Positions 9,507 to 19,688 of a DNA stretch of 64,000 bases are shown one piece after another (within the stretch, counting starts at the first letter, position 1; each line of letters begins with the position of its first letter). The DNA comes from Candida dubliniensis CD36 (Eukaryota > Ascomycota > Pichiomycetes > Serinales > Debaryomycetaceae). Made by a program: the position numbers and the translations under genes. The notes below the pieces were generated by a model. That model was given only the letters and a program-made list of their open reading frames with translations. It made no database searches and had not been told where the DNA came from. The stretch spans positions 558,001 through 622,000 of the forward strand of contig NC_012864.1 in assembly GCF_000026945.1 (NCBI RefSeq). The letters are read 5' to 3'.

Positions 9507-11640
9507 TTTTTCTTGTTATTGTTTATGTATACTGTGGTAGTAACTGTGGTAAATTTGTTTGGTTTTTTTTTTTTCTTGAAATGAATGAAAAGTAGTGGAG
9601 GGGGTATTTAATTAATGAATAAACGAGTGGATATATATATATATATTAGTGTGTGGGTTGGTGGGTATAGTAGGCTATGGGGGTACTATGAAATGTGTAA
9701 TAGATCAACACTTGAAAAGAAGAGGAGTAGAGTTTAAGAAAAAAGCAAAAGGGTGGAAATAAAATTGTCTTTATAAAGAAGAGCTTGTTGATATAGACGG
9801 GTTTAGAGGAGGCGGGTGGGGTGGACCCAATCAACCAAACAATTGGACTGAGTTTTCAATTGAGAATGTAAATTTCATCTAAAAGGTTTAACTCTTGTGA
9901 ACGAACAATGAAAATGAATTAATACCATCGGGAGATTTTATTTTTTAATACACGAAATTGCAAAATGAAAAAAAAAAAAAAATAAACAAAACAATTGAAT
10001 GAATTTTTAATACTCTGTACTTATTATTATTGTTGCTGTTATAGTAATGTAATGCAAGACAAGGAATGTAAAATAATGAATAGAAGACACGAAAACTAAC
10101 AATTATCTTTAATTATTGTCATTACCACCAACCAACAACGCAATAATTCTAGATGCAATAAAAATCGTCAAATGAATGCATAAAGTAAATAAAGAAATTA
10201 AATTGCATCGAGTGAAATAGAACCATAAGCCACCAAGGCTTAAACGAGCTGAGGAGAAATAGAGACGGGAAGAAAACAGGAAACAACAAAGTATGTTAGA
10301 TTTGTCTGGTTTAATACACTTTCTATTATATTGGAGTAAATAGTCTACTTTGCCTCGTTTATCTTTTTAACCTTGTCCTTATACCCAGCTCAGTAATTAA
10401 TGACTAGGAGAGTTACCTTATCCAAGCCAAGAATGAAGAGGAGTAGTAGAGTTAAGGCGTATGCATGGAAATGTGTGTGAAAGGAGGCTATGTTGTTCTA
10501 ATTGTGTCTCAAATTAAAAATTTCATGTTCCATTTTGATTAATAGTGTTTATGTGACCAAACAAAAAATTACAACATCGTCATCATCGTGGTGGTGGTGG
10601 TCGTTCGTCGTATCAGTTTGGTTGTTGTTCAAAGAAGGGACACCATAACCACGACGCATGGCAATGCAATGCGATGCCTGATTGGACAAATCAAAATACC
10701 AATAAGACCCAATTTGATTTTGATCGAGTTGTTCCCTTTTATCAAAAAAAAAAAATGTCTGGACTACCCCTGATGATATTGTGTAATATTCCCAACCAAA
10801 ACAATAACAAAGACATCAAAAACGCGTCACAAAAAAGAACTACAGTTTCCTTTAATGTTGATTTCGTTCATTTACATTAGTTTTATTCTACTTATAATGC
10901 AACAACAGTCACAAGCAAAAAGTCTAGATTTCCCTTTTATTTAGCCAAAATGTATTGTTCAAGGGTTGCTGTTGTATATTACACTAAATCAACCCCAACT
11001 TGTTTCAATAAACGTTTACCAAACGCAAGATACATCTAAGAATCTGGATCTACCAATATTTCTGTAGAGTGCTTACTAAAAATCATTGAGGTAGATCATG
11101 AGCAGAAACCACTATCCATGGCATACTAATAATTTTGTTTATTAACGGTCGTCTCATCATTTGCTACTGCTTAATATTTTTTATGTCTTATCTGTATAAC
11201 ACAACCGAGACAGTCAGAGGTAATATAAATTGCACCAGTAAAGATATTGTCGCCATCGTTAAGTGATAAGACGGAACTGAAGTTGTTACAAACTAGTGTA
11301 ATTAAACTTCTAGCTGTTTTAAATTTTATCAGTTTCTATCAGAAGTTTGGTCCAAATTTATTGCAAAAACAACAAAAAAAAAAAAACTTGGAACACAAAT
11401 ATCTATTAAAATATCTTTACTCCATTCCCTAAGAATAGTGAAGAATGTCTACTGTTTGATTGACAGTGTCTAACATAAAATCCAGTATATAATTGAACTA
11501 CTTATTACTCTAAACTTTCTTACTTAAAGTACAGCTACCAAGTAAACCTGCTAAGCAACACCAAACGTCATCCAATCGTACACTTTTTCAATACTCATCA
11601 ATCAACTTGTTTTACGTGTACATGACATGGAGTAGTAATA

Positions 11641-12350
11641 TCAATTTCAAAATCGTTTTGAGGAGTCTTATTATATAACAAATTTATTATTCTTTTTTTA
11701 TTTAGTCTTTTATTTAATTGTATTTTCTTAGTTTTGATTGTGTTTTTTTTTGCATAATGGGCTCCTACAAGTATTCAAACAACAGGTTCCAGGGGAAGCA
11801 AGAGAATCGGTTTATGGAATTGGTTTCAAAATCAACATGAAGAGACTTTACTACTAGTTATACTATGCGTTTTTAATTTGTTTTGTATTTCATTTTTGTA
11901 TTTGAATTTTTTCCCGCATAATGTGCTCTCGGAATAAGTAACAATGAAAAGAGCCTTGGTTATTCAACTACTTTCTGAATAGATATTGATTTGGAAATCC
12001 GCTTTAGGAGTCTTATATGATATAACAACAGTTCTATTATGAGGTTTTTTTGTTTTTGTTACATTTTTTTTAGTTTATTTGGTTTCTTTTTCTCATAATG
12101 ATGCTCCAATAAAATTCCAAACAGTAGCAGTAAATAGTTCCTAGGCTATCTATATTGTTACTCATTCATGTTGATTTTATTAACCACTTGAGGAGTCTCA
12201 TTTTATATAACAATAACTCTATTATGCGTTCTTTTTTTTTGTATTTTTTAATCTATTATTTATGTTTTTATGTTTTTGATTTGTATTTTTAGTGGCATAA
12301 TGGTCCTCCAACAAGCTTCCATATAAAAAATAAGATTCCTGGTACCTAAT
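11641..12350. repeat. four-unit degenerate tandem repeat, period about 165-185 bp
   Basis: Four diverged copies share one skeleton: AGGAGTCTTA, then a TATAACA block, then TATTATGCG, then 80-100 nt of T-rich sequence, then GCATAATG, then GCTCC and TTCCAAAC-like sequence. The AGGAGTCTTA-like box is at 11661, 11841 (diverged), 12006 and 12191. The GCATAATG-like box is at about 11752, 11916, 12093 and 12295. In units 2-4 the ATTATG(C)-like box and the later (G)CATAAT box are inverted repeats of each other. No transposase or LTR ends are seen. The copies are too diverged to be recent. Confidence 0.7.
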
Positions 12351-12454
12351 GAATGAAATAGATTTTGAAATTTGATTGTAAAAAAAAAAGAAGAAGAAAA
12401 GAAAAGTGGTAAAAAGAACTGGCATCAAAAGGAGTTTATATATTTTGTAAATCT

Positions 12455-12650
12455 TGTTACAGGTAACAAAGCGTGTGAGAGTGCAATATTATATTGGCTG
12501 CGAAATTACCTATATGAAAGTAATATATAACAGATTGATTCTATTCTATCTATCACTTGTTACCTGTCATTAATTACTTATCACCCATTAGATATTGCTT
12601 AACTTGTCACTTTCTACACATTAGTTACACATATTTGATTACTTATCACC
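12455..12650. repeat. LTR-like scar with direct repeats
   Basis: TGTTACAGGTAACA at 12455-12468 is itself nearly palindromic, and TGTTACCTGTCA follows at 12558-12569. The interval therefore begins with TG and ends with CA, as retrotransposon LTRs do. Immediately after, TTACTTATCACC occurs twice, at 12574-12585 and 12639-12650. This could be a truncated solo LTR, or simply a local duplication. No coding remnant lies beside it and I do not recognise the family. Confidence 0.3.
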
Positions 12651-13440
12651 AGTTACCCATATGCTACTATAAATTTTCCCAACCTTTTCAACGACTCTTC
12701 CATCTCTAGTGATATAGTCGGCAAAGCATGCTTTCAATCTGAAGTACTAATATTATTCAAAGGGCAATGCTCTTGTCTCCCATTTTTTACCGCCACTCTT
12801 GTAATATATCCTGGAAAAACACATCTATCTAAATCTTATTTTTGATCTTATTAACGCTCAAGTATTTCTATTTAGTTGATAAAGGTTGTTAACTAAGGTG
12901 ACTACGCTCTTTAGCTTTATTTGAGGAGCTTTTCCTATTTAAATAACTTTCTCTTCGACTTTGAACTTGGAAAGCTTTCTAGTAATCTCCAATTTCATAG
13001 ATTCCTAATAGATTTCGATGAATGAATGCCCATTAAGAATTGCTTTCTAGATTAGATTTTTTATAATTATACTTATACTATTATTATTATTGTAGCTTTG
13101 TGTTGACATAGTTTATTAGTAGTAGTAGATGGATTAATGACAAATAAGTACTAATATTATTAATAACGAATAATAATGTAAGAAATTGTATTTAGTCACT
13201 TCAGCCAAATTCATTCCAAGAAAAGCAATTGGATTTCCCAATTGAGACAAAAACAAAATTACGTGAACTTGCCTAATTTGTATAAATCCATAACTTTGCC
13301 TGTATATAGTTCATTATTTCAGCAGTAAACAAAAAAGAAAAATTTATTTTTTTTTTAGGTAAGACGCAAAAGAAGAACAAGAATAAAAGAAAGTACAATT
13401 GTAGATGGATGGATGGATAAAGAATAAACTCAAAAAGAGT

Positions 13441-13475
<35 letters not shown>

Positions 13476-13476
13476 C
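13441..13476 (+). repeat. (AAC)n microsatellite in the INT1 upstream region
   Basis: About twelve AAC units lie roughly 190 bp before the first INT1 exon I propose. A short second AAC run follows at 13617-13630. Likely noncoding and possibly part of the 5' untranslated region; length polymorphism between strains is expected. Confidence 0.85.
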
Positions 13477-13663
13477 TGTAGCTAGCCATCAAGCAGGAAC
13501 AAGTTTGAAAAATACTAGTCACAAACTTTCAAAAAATTTACCTTACAAAGAATACTAAAAACAAAAGATATATTCTTCCTTTTCGTCTAATCTATTTCCA
13601 TTTCATCTTTGAATTAACAACAACAACAACGTCATTTACTGCTAGTTCTAATATTATTCTTCT

Positions 13664-13790
13664 ATGCAAACTTCATTATCAACGACAACAATAGAAGATC
13701 ATCTTCACCACCACTACTCCCCGGAAGAATCACAGAAATTGATATCTCGAGAATCCAGTATTAACACAGATTTATTTAAACATGAGAATG
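13664..13790 (+). CDS. INT1: proposed first coding exon of INT1/BUD4
   Basis: An ATG at 13664 opens 42 codons plus one base. The exon ends exactly at a consensus 5' splice site, GTATGT at 13791-13796, and without splicing the frame stops two codons later. With the acceptor at 14210-14212 the exon joins in frame to the known INT1 reading frame. The junction then encodes VDLLLKE just before the conventional start Met. From memory, S. cerevisiae Bud4 has VDSLLKEID near its own N-terminus, which makes this a good match. The exon product is Ser/Thr/His-rich with no domain. The evidence is splice signals, phase and this short homology; RNA evidence is not available to me. Confidence 0.72.
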
Positions 13791-14212
13791 GTATGTAAAC
13801 TTTGGAATACTTATAAATCTTCTTGATTTCTATTTTGTCATTTCCTTCCTTTTATTACCCGCCTCTTTTATTGGAGATATTGAACATATAGTTGAAGATT
13901 TTTTTTGGGAACACTTTTCTTTCGTCAACTGGCAAGCTCACTAATCGTCATCGTCATCATCCTCAACAACAACAACATTATTATTATTGTCAGATACCGG
14001 ATTTGTATTGTATGTGGAATACTACATTTTAACTTACTGAGTATCTCACATTTATATCGGGTAAAAATTTGACATTATTTTTATGCATCAACTTTAATAG
14101 CTTAATCTGCAACTGTTCAATAGTGTTCTTCTTTCCCCCCCAAAAAAAGATAAAATAAAAACAACGATATACTAACGAATTATTGAAACTTTCAATTTAC
14201 AAAAAGAATCAG
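13791..14212 (+). other. INT1: proposed intron in INT1
   Basis: A 422-nt candidate intron: donor GTATGT at 13791, branch point TACTAAC at 14170-14176, and acceptor CAG ending at 14212, 37 nt after the branch A. An AAG ending at 14206 would also be in frame and would insert two residues (Glu-Ser). The interior has stops in all frames and a C-rich/A-rich tract near the 3' end. All signals match the yeast consensus, which is unlikely by chance in the right order and phase. Confidence 0.72.
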
Positions 14213-14232
14213 TAGATCTATTATTAAAGGAA

Positions 14233-17200
14233 ATGAATTCAACTCCAAGTAAATTATTACCGATAGATAAACATTCCCAATTACAATTACACCCTCAATC
14301 GTCCTCAGCATCAATATTTAATTCCCCAACAAAACCGTTGAATTTCCCCAGGACGAATTCCAAGCCAAATTTAGATCCAAATTCAAGCTCGGATACCTAC
14401 ACTAGCGAACACGATCAAGACAAGGCGAAAGAAGAGAAAAAGGACTCAACTGTTCAAACCTCTTTTGATAGAAATTTTGATCTTGATAATTCCATCGATA
14501 TACAACAAACAATTCAACATCAGCAACAACAGCCTTCACAACCCGACCATAATTTAGTTGATGAATTTTCATTTCAAACACCGATGACGTCGACTTTGGA
14601 TTTAACCAAGCAAGCTTCAACGGCAGACAAAGTGAATCAAAATCATGCACCAACTTATATAAACACTTCCCCAAATAAGTCAATAATGAAAAAGGCAACT
14701 CCTAAAGCATCACCAAAAAAAGTTGCATTTACTGCAACTAACCCTGAAGTCCATCATTATCCAGATGATACAGCCGAGGAAGAAGATCAAAGTCAACAAA
14801 AGCAAGATTCTGTTGAGCCCCCATCAATACAACATCAATGGAAAGATCCCTCTCAACTCAATTATTCTGATGAAGATACCAATGCTTCAGTTCCACCTAC
14901 ACCGCCACTTCATACAACAAAACCCACTTTTGCGCAATTATTGAGCAAAAATAAAGATGCCAATTTAGAAACCGAAGCATTGACAGATATGAAGTTACGC
15001 CACGAGAATTTTAGCAATTTGTCATTGGATGAAAAAGTCAATTTATATCTTGGTCCCAATACAAATAACAACATTGGTGGCAATAACAAAAATGTCTCTG
15101 ATATGGATCTCCATTTACAAAACTTACAAGATGCTTCGAAAAATAAAACCAATGAAAGTATCCATAATTTGTCATTTTCTTTAAAAACACCTAAAAATGA
15201 TATTGAAAACCCATTAAACTCATTAACTAATGCAGATATTCTGTTGAGATCATCTGGATCATCACAGTCTTCATTACAATCTTTGAGAGATGACAATCGT
15301 GTCTTAGAATCAGTGCCTGGATCTCCTAAAAAATCCAACCCTGGATTATCTTTAAATGACGGTATAAAGGGATTCTCTGATGAGATTGTTGAATCTTTGC
15401 TTCCTCGTGATTTATCAAGAGAAAAATTTGAGACTGCAAAAGAGAATGATGTAGCAGAGCACAACAACGATGCTAAATCAACTAATGCAATTAAGGGGCA
15501 ACCCTTAGTATCATCAGATGAACATTTGGATTCTTTTGATAGGTCCTATAACCATACCGAACAGTCGATCTTGAATCTTTTAAATAGTGCATCACAATCT
15601 CAAGTTTCATTGAATGGGTTGCACAAGCAAACTCACGGACCTGAACAAGAACAAACACAACAAGAAGAAGCTTCGTCTACCGATAATATCAAAGTTAAAC
15701 AGGAACCAAAAAATAGTATGGATTCTATCAAGGTTACTGTGAAGAAAGAACCAGCCATGTCCACGGAAGAAAAGCCTCCAAAGAGAGAATTCTCAAGCCA
15801 AAGATTGAAAATAGAGAATACAAAAGAATTTGCAGAACTAGCCGAATATTATCCGAAGAAAGAGAATGAAGCAAATATTCAAGTTGAAGACACTGATGGA
15901 TTGTTAAAGAAAGCACTAGACGACGATGACGAATCTGATGCCACCCAAAACTCAACGAAAATGTCGATTCGTTTTCATATTGACAGTGATTGGAAATTGG
16001 AAGATAGCAATGATGGTGATAGGGAAGACAACGATGATATTTCCCGTTTCGAGAAATCAGATATTTTGAATGATATGTCACAAACTTCTGATACTACTGG
16101 TGACAAATATGGAAACTCATCAAGTGAGATAACCACCAAAACATTAGCTCCTCCCAGATCAGACAACAATGGCAATAAAACATCAAAAGTTCCAACTAAT
16201 ACTGACTCATCACAACAACAGCCACAATTAGAGGTACCGCATACAAAAGAAGATGATAGCATTCTTGCAAACTCGTCTAACATTGCTCCACCCGAGGAAT
16301 TAACTTTGCCTGTAGTGGAGGCAAATGATTACTCATCTTTCAATGATGTGACAAAAACTATTGATGCATACTCAAGCTTTGAAGAGTCATTATCAGCGGA
16401 ACATGACACTGATACGAAACCAATTGATTTCATTTCAATTTGGCATAAACAAGAAAAGCAGAAGAAACATCAAATTCATAAAGTTCCAACCAAACAGATT
16501 ATTGCTAGTTATCAACAATTCAAAAACGAACAAGAATCTCGAGTTACTGGCGATAAAGTGAAAATCCCGAATACTTTACAATCCAAGAAATTCAAAGAGG
16601 TGAATGTTATGTCAAGAAGAGTTGTTAGTCCTGATATGGATGATTTGAACATTTCTCAATTCTTGCCTGAATTATCCGAAGACTCTGGATTTAATGATTT
16701 AAACTTTGCCAATTATTCAAGTAACACCAACAGACCAAGAAGCTTTACTCCATTGAGCACTAAGAATGTCTTGTCGAATATTGATAACGATCCTAATGTG
16801 GTTGAACCTCCTGAACCGAAATCATATTCTGAAATTAGAAATGCTAGACGTTTATCAGCCAATAGAACTGTGTCAAACCAGGCACCACCATTGCCACCAC
16901 AACGACAACCATCTTCAACCCGAATCAACTCAAATAAAAGAATGTCCAGATTTAGAGTGCCCACATTTGAAATTAAAAGAACTTCTTCGGCATTAGCACC
17001 AAGAGACATGTATAACGATATTTTTGATGATTTTGGCACGGGTTCTAAACCAACTATAAAGGCTGAAGGAATGAAAACATTGCCAAGTATGGATAAAGAT
17101 GATGTCAAGAGGATCTTGAGTGCAAAGAAAGGTATGACCCAAGATGAATATATCAATGCTAAGCTTGTTGAACAAAAACCTAAAAAGAATTCAATTGTTA

Positions 17201-19143
17201 CAGGTCCTGAAGATAGGTATGAAGAATTACAACAAACAGCCTCTATACACAATGCCACAATTGATTCGAGTATTTATGGACGACCAGACTCGATTTCTAA
17301 TGAAATGTTACCTTATCTCAGTGATGAATTGAAGAAACAGCCTGTGGCTTTATTATCTGCTGATCGGTTGTTTATGGAACAAGAAATACATCCCTTAAGA
17401 TCTAATTCTGTTTTGGCTCGTCCAGCAGCCAATTCTTCAATGTTGCCGGAGCCAGATTTCGAATTAATCAATTCACCTACTAGAAATGTGCTGAATAACA
17501 GTGATAATGCTGCCGTCAGTGGTAATGCTAGTACTATTAGTATGAACCATTTGGATATGAATTTTGATGACGAGGCAACAATTGGTCCAAATACTCGAGA
17601 GCAATTTGCTACAAAAGCAGTTAACTGTGCAGATGGTGGCGACAATGTACCAGAAACTCCAAGAACGCCTACAAAGACCGAGTCTATTTCAGGCAAACGC
17701 GCTGTGCTTTCTTCCAACTCTCCTAGAAAATCGCCAATTAAAATTGGATCTCCAGTTAGAGTTGTTAAGAAAAATGGGTCGATTACTGGTATTGAACCAA
17801 TACCAAAAGCCACTCAAAAATCTAAAAAATCATTCCAAGGAAACGAGATTTCAAACCATAAAGTACGAGATGGGGGTATTACACCTAGTTATTGGTCAGA
17901 TCATCAACAGCATAATCCTAGTATGGTTTCTGTTCCTTCGCAATACACTGATGCGACATCAACTCTTCCAGAAGAAAACAAAGACACCCAACATCAACCT
18001 CGGGAAAAGCACCATCACCATCATCATCAACATAAACATAAATCTGATATATCTGGTGTTGTTGATGATGAAATTCCTGACGTGGGATTGCAAGAACGAG
18101 GTAAGCTATTCTTTCGAGTTTTAGGAATTAAGAATATCAATTTACCCGATATCAAGAACCACAAGGGAAGATTTACTTTAACGTTAGATAACGGGGTACA
18201 CTGTGTCACTACACCAGAATACAACTTGGAAGACAACAATGTTGCTATAGGTAAAGAATTTGAGTTGACGGTTGCCGATTCATTAGAGTTTATTTTAACA
18301 TTGAAGGCATCATATGAGAAACCTCGTGGCACATTAGTGGAAGTGACTGAAAAGAAGGTTGTCAAATCAAGAAATAGATTGAGTCGGTTATTTGGATCGA
18401 AGGATATTATCACCACGACAAAGTTTGTACCTACTGAAGTGAAAGACACTTGGGCCAATAAGTTTGCTCCTGATGGTTCATTTGCTAGATGCTATATTGA
18501 TTTACAGCAATTTGAAGACCAAATCACGGGTAAGGCATTACAGTTTGATCTCAATTGTTTTAATGAATGGGAAACAATGAGTAATGGTGATCAACCAATG
18601 AGAAGAGGCAAGCCTTATAAGATTGCGCAATTGGAAGTTAAAATGTTGTATGTTCCACGATCAGACCCTAGGGAAATATTGCCAACCAGTATTAGATCAG
18701 CATATGAAAGCATCAATGAATTAAACAATGAACAGAATAACTACTTTGAAGGTTATTTACATCAAGAAGGAGGGGACTGTCCAATTTACAAGAAACGTTT
18801 TTTCAAATTAATGGGCACTTCTTTATTGGCTCATAGTGAAATATCTCATAAAACTAGAGCAAAAATCAATTTATCAAAAGTTGTTGATTTGATTTATGTC
18901 GATAAGGAGAACATTGATCGTTCCAATCATCGAAATTTCAGCGACGTGTTATTGTTAGATCATGCATTCAAGATCAAATTTGCTAATGGTGAATTGATTG
19001 ACTTTTGTGCTCCTAATAAACAAGAAATGAAATTATGGATTCAAAACTTACAAGAAATTATCTATAGAAATCGATTTAGACGTCAACCATGGGTAAATTT
19101 GATGCTTCAACAACAACTACAACAACAAAACCAACAAGAATAA
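14233..19143 (+). CDS. INT1: Bud4/anillin-like bud-neck protein, main exon
   Basis: 1636 residues from the conventional Met (MNSTPSKLL); about 1685 if the upstream exon is included. Int1 of C. albicans was described as integrin-like and affects adhesion and hyphal growth. It is the orthologue of S. cerevisiae Bud4, an anillin-like protein that links septin rings to axial budding landmarks. The N-terminal 1300 residues are mostly disordered, rich in Ser/Asn/Gln and acidic residues, with SPK/TP sites suited to Cdk. A His-rich cluster lies near residue 1260 (KHHHHHHQHKHK). The C-terminus is conserved: an anillin homology/C2-like region (about 1290-1470), then a PH domain (about 1500-1615, from YFEGYLHQEG to LWIQNLQEII), then a short Gln-rich tail. 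Compared with the C. albicans protein as I recall it, the N-terminal half is the most diverged. Confidence 0.96.
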   Translation: MNSTPSKLLPIDKHSQLQLHPQSSSASIFNSPTKPLNFPRTNSKPNLDPNSSSDTYTSEHDQDKAKEEKKDSTVQTSFDRNFDLDNSIDIQQTIQHQQQQPSQPDHNLVDEFSFQTPMTSTLDLTKQASTADKVNQNHAPTYINTSPNKSIMKKATPKASPKKVAFTATNPEVHHYPDDTAEEEDQSQQKQDSVEPPSIQHQWKDPSQLNYSDEDTNASVPPTPPLHTTKPTFAQLLSKNKDANLETEALTDMKLRHENFSNLSLDEKVNLYLGPNTNNNIGGNNKNVSDMDLHLQNLQDASKNKTNESIHNLSFSLKTPKNDIENPLNSLTNADILLRSSGSSQSSLQSLRDDNRVLESVPGSPKKSNPGLSLNDGIKGFSDEIVESLLPRDLSREKFETAKENDVAEHNNDAKSTNAIKGQPLVSSDEHLDSFDRSYNHTEQSILNLLNSASQSQVSLNGLHKQTHGPEQEQTQQEEASSTDNIKVKQEPKNSMDSIKVTVKKEPAMSTEEKPPKREFSSQRLKIENTKEFAELAEYYPKKENEANIQVEDTDGLLKKALDDDDESDATQNSTKMSIRFHIDSDWKLEDSNDGDREDNDDISRFEKSDILNDMSQTSDTTGDKYGNSSSEITTKTLAPPRSDNNGNKTSKVPTNTDSSQQQPQLEVPHTKEDDSILANSSNIAPPEELTLPVVEANDYSSFNDVTKTIDAYSSFEESLSAEHDTDTKPIDFISIWHKQEKQKKHQIHKVPTKQIIASYQQFKNEQESRVTGDKVKIPNTLQSKKFKEVNVMSRRVVSPDMDDLNISQFLPELSEDSGFNDLNFANYSSNTNRPRSFTPLSTKNVLSNIDNDPNVVEPPEPKSYSEIRNARRLSANRTVSNQAPPLPPQRQPSSTRINSNKRMSRFRVPTFEIKRTSSALAPRDMYNDIFDDFGTGSKPTIKAEGMKTLPSMDKDDVKRILSAKKGMTQDEYINAKLVEQKPKKNSIVTGPEDRYEELQQTASIHNATIDSSIYGRPDSISNEMLPYLSDELKKQPVALLSADRLFMEQEIHPLRSNSVLARPAANSSMLPEPDFELINSPTRNVLNNSDNAAVSGNASTISMNHLDMNFDDEATIGPNTREQFATKAVNCADGGDNVPETPRTPTKTESISGKRAVLSSNSPRKSPIKIGSPVRVVKKNGSITGIEPIPKATQKSKKSFQGNEISNHKVRDGGITPSYWSDHQQHNPSMVSVPSQYTDATSTLPEENKDTQHQPREKHHHHHHQHKHKSDISGVVDDEIPDVGLQERGKLFFRVLGIKNINLPDIKNHKGRFTLTLDNGVHCVTTPEYNLEDNNVAIGKEFELTVADSLEFILTLKASYEKPRGTLVEVTEKKVVKSRNRLSRLFGSKDIITTTKFVPTEVKDTWANKFAPDGSFARCYIDLQQFEDQITGKALQFDLNCFNEWETMSNGDQPMRRGKPYKIAQLEVKMLYVPRSDPREILPTSIRSAYESINELNNEQNNYFEGYLHQEGGDCPIYKKRFFKLMGTSLLAHSEISHKTRAKINLSKVVDLIYVDKENIDRSNHRNFSDVLLLDHAFKIKFANGELIDFCAPNKQEMKLWIQNLQEIIYRNRFRRQPWVNLMLQQQLQQQNQQE

Positions 19144-19688
19144 TGGCAAGGTTTACATTTATTGAATTGTTTGGATTTTTATTTTTTTTTAAAAATTGGC
19201 AAATGCATGGCCATTTTGTATTATCTTTTTGTTTAAGAGCTTTTTCTATCGTTCCAGTTTTTTTAGTAGCATTTTTACGTAATATTAATAAGTATAGTCA
19301 TTTGAATTATTAAATCTGTAGGAGTATATCTGAGAAACGTTTTTGGTATACTTTTATGACAATTATTCCAGTGGTAAGTCTAGTCCATCAAAACTCAATG
19401 GTTGTCATGTGAGAGTCACGTGACACAATACAAATCCAGATATTTGGGAACTACAATCAATATCATAAACTGAACCAGCAGTTAGTTGCTTATTTCTCCA
19501 TATCAACTTCATTATCTAGAAATCAAGTATCTCAATAATCAATATTATTCTTATTTGTTCCTCAAGATTGATAGAAAACAATTGCAGAAAAAAAAAAAAA
19601 CCATCCAAAAAAAAAAAAAAACAGACTGAGAAAAGTTTGTCAATTATATCGATAATTGTTTAGAGTATAATTACATAAATAGAGAAAC
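19144..19688. promoter_or_regulatory. INT1 3' end and FIP1 promoter
   Basis: 545 bp between two genes in the same direction. It contains a perfect TCACGTGA E-box at 19416-19423, two A13-A14 runs near 19589-19621 just before FIP1, and a T-rich block after the INT1 stop. No additional gene is supported. Confidence 0.55.
19416..19423. promoter_or_regulatory. Cbf1-type E-box (TCACGTGA) upstream of FIP1
   Basis: Perfect 8-bp palindrome 266 bp before the FIP1 ATG. This is the consensus bound by the bHLH factor Cbf1, which in Candida controls respiratory, sulfur and ribosomal protein genes. Binding here is an inference. Confidence 0.5.

Larger units (their letters stand above)
9507..13663. other. 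long gene-poor intergenic region between ECM331 and INT1
   Basis: About 4.2 kb without a convincing protein gene; the short open frames here have low-complexity products and no good start context. It holds the ECM331 promoter (T-rich tract about 9560-9575, AT repeat about 9630-9646), the four-unit degenerate repeat at 11641-12350, the LTR-like scar with direct repeats at 12455-12650, and the INT1 leader with an AAC microsatellite at 13441-13476. Long upstream regions in Candida often carry large regulatory regions or long untranslated transcripts. I cannot tell which applies here. Confidence 0.6.

Noticed and set aside
10588..10880. Two overlapping short frames in the ECM331-INT1 gap
   Set aside because: Low-complexity products (poly-Val, Asn/Lys-rich) in overlapping phases; no conserved-looking segment.
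14910..15467. Long antisense frame within INT1
   Set aside because: A shadow of the Ser/Asn-rich coding strand; similar antisense frames occur under IFH1, RAD9 and SLS1 low-complexity regions.
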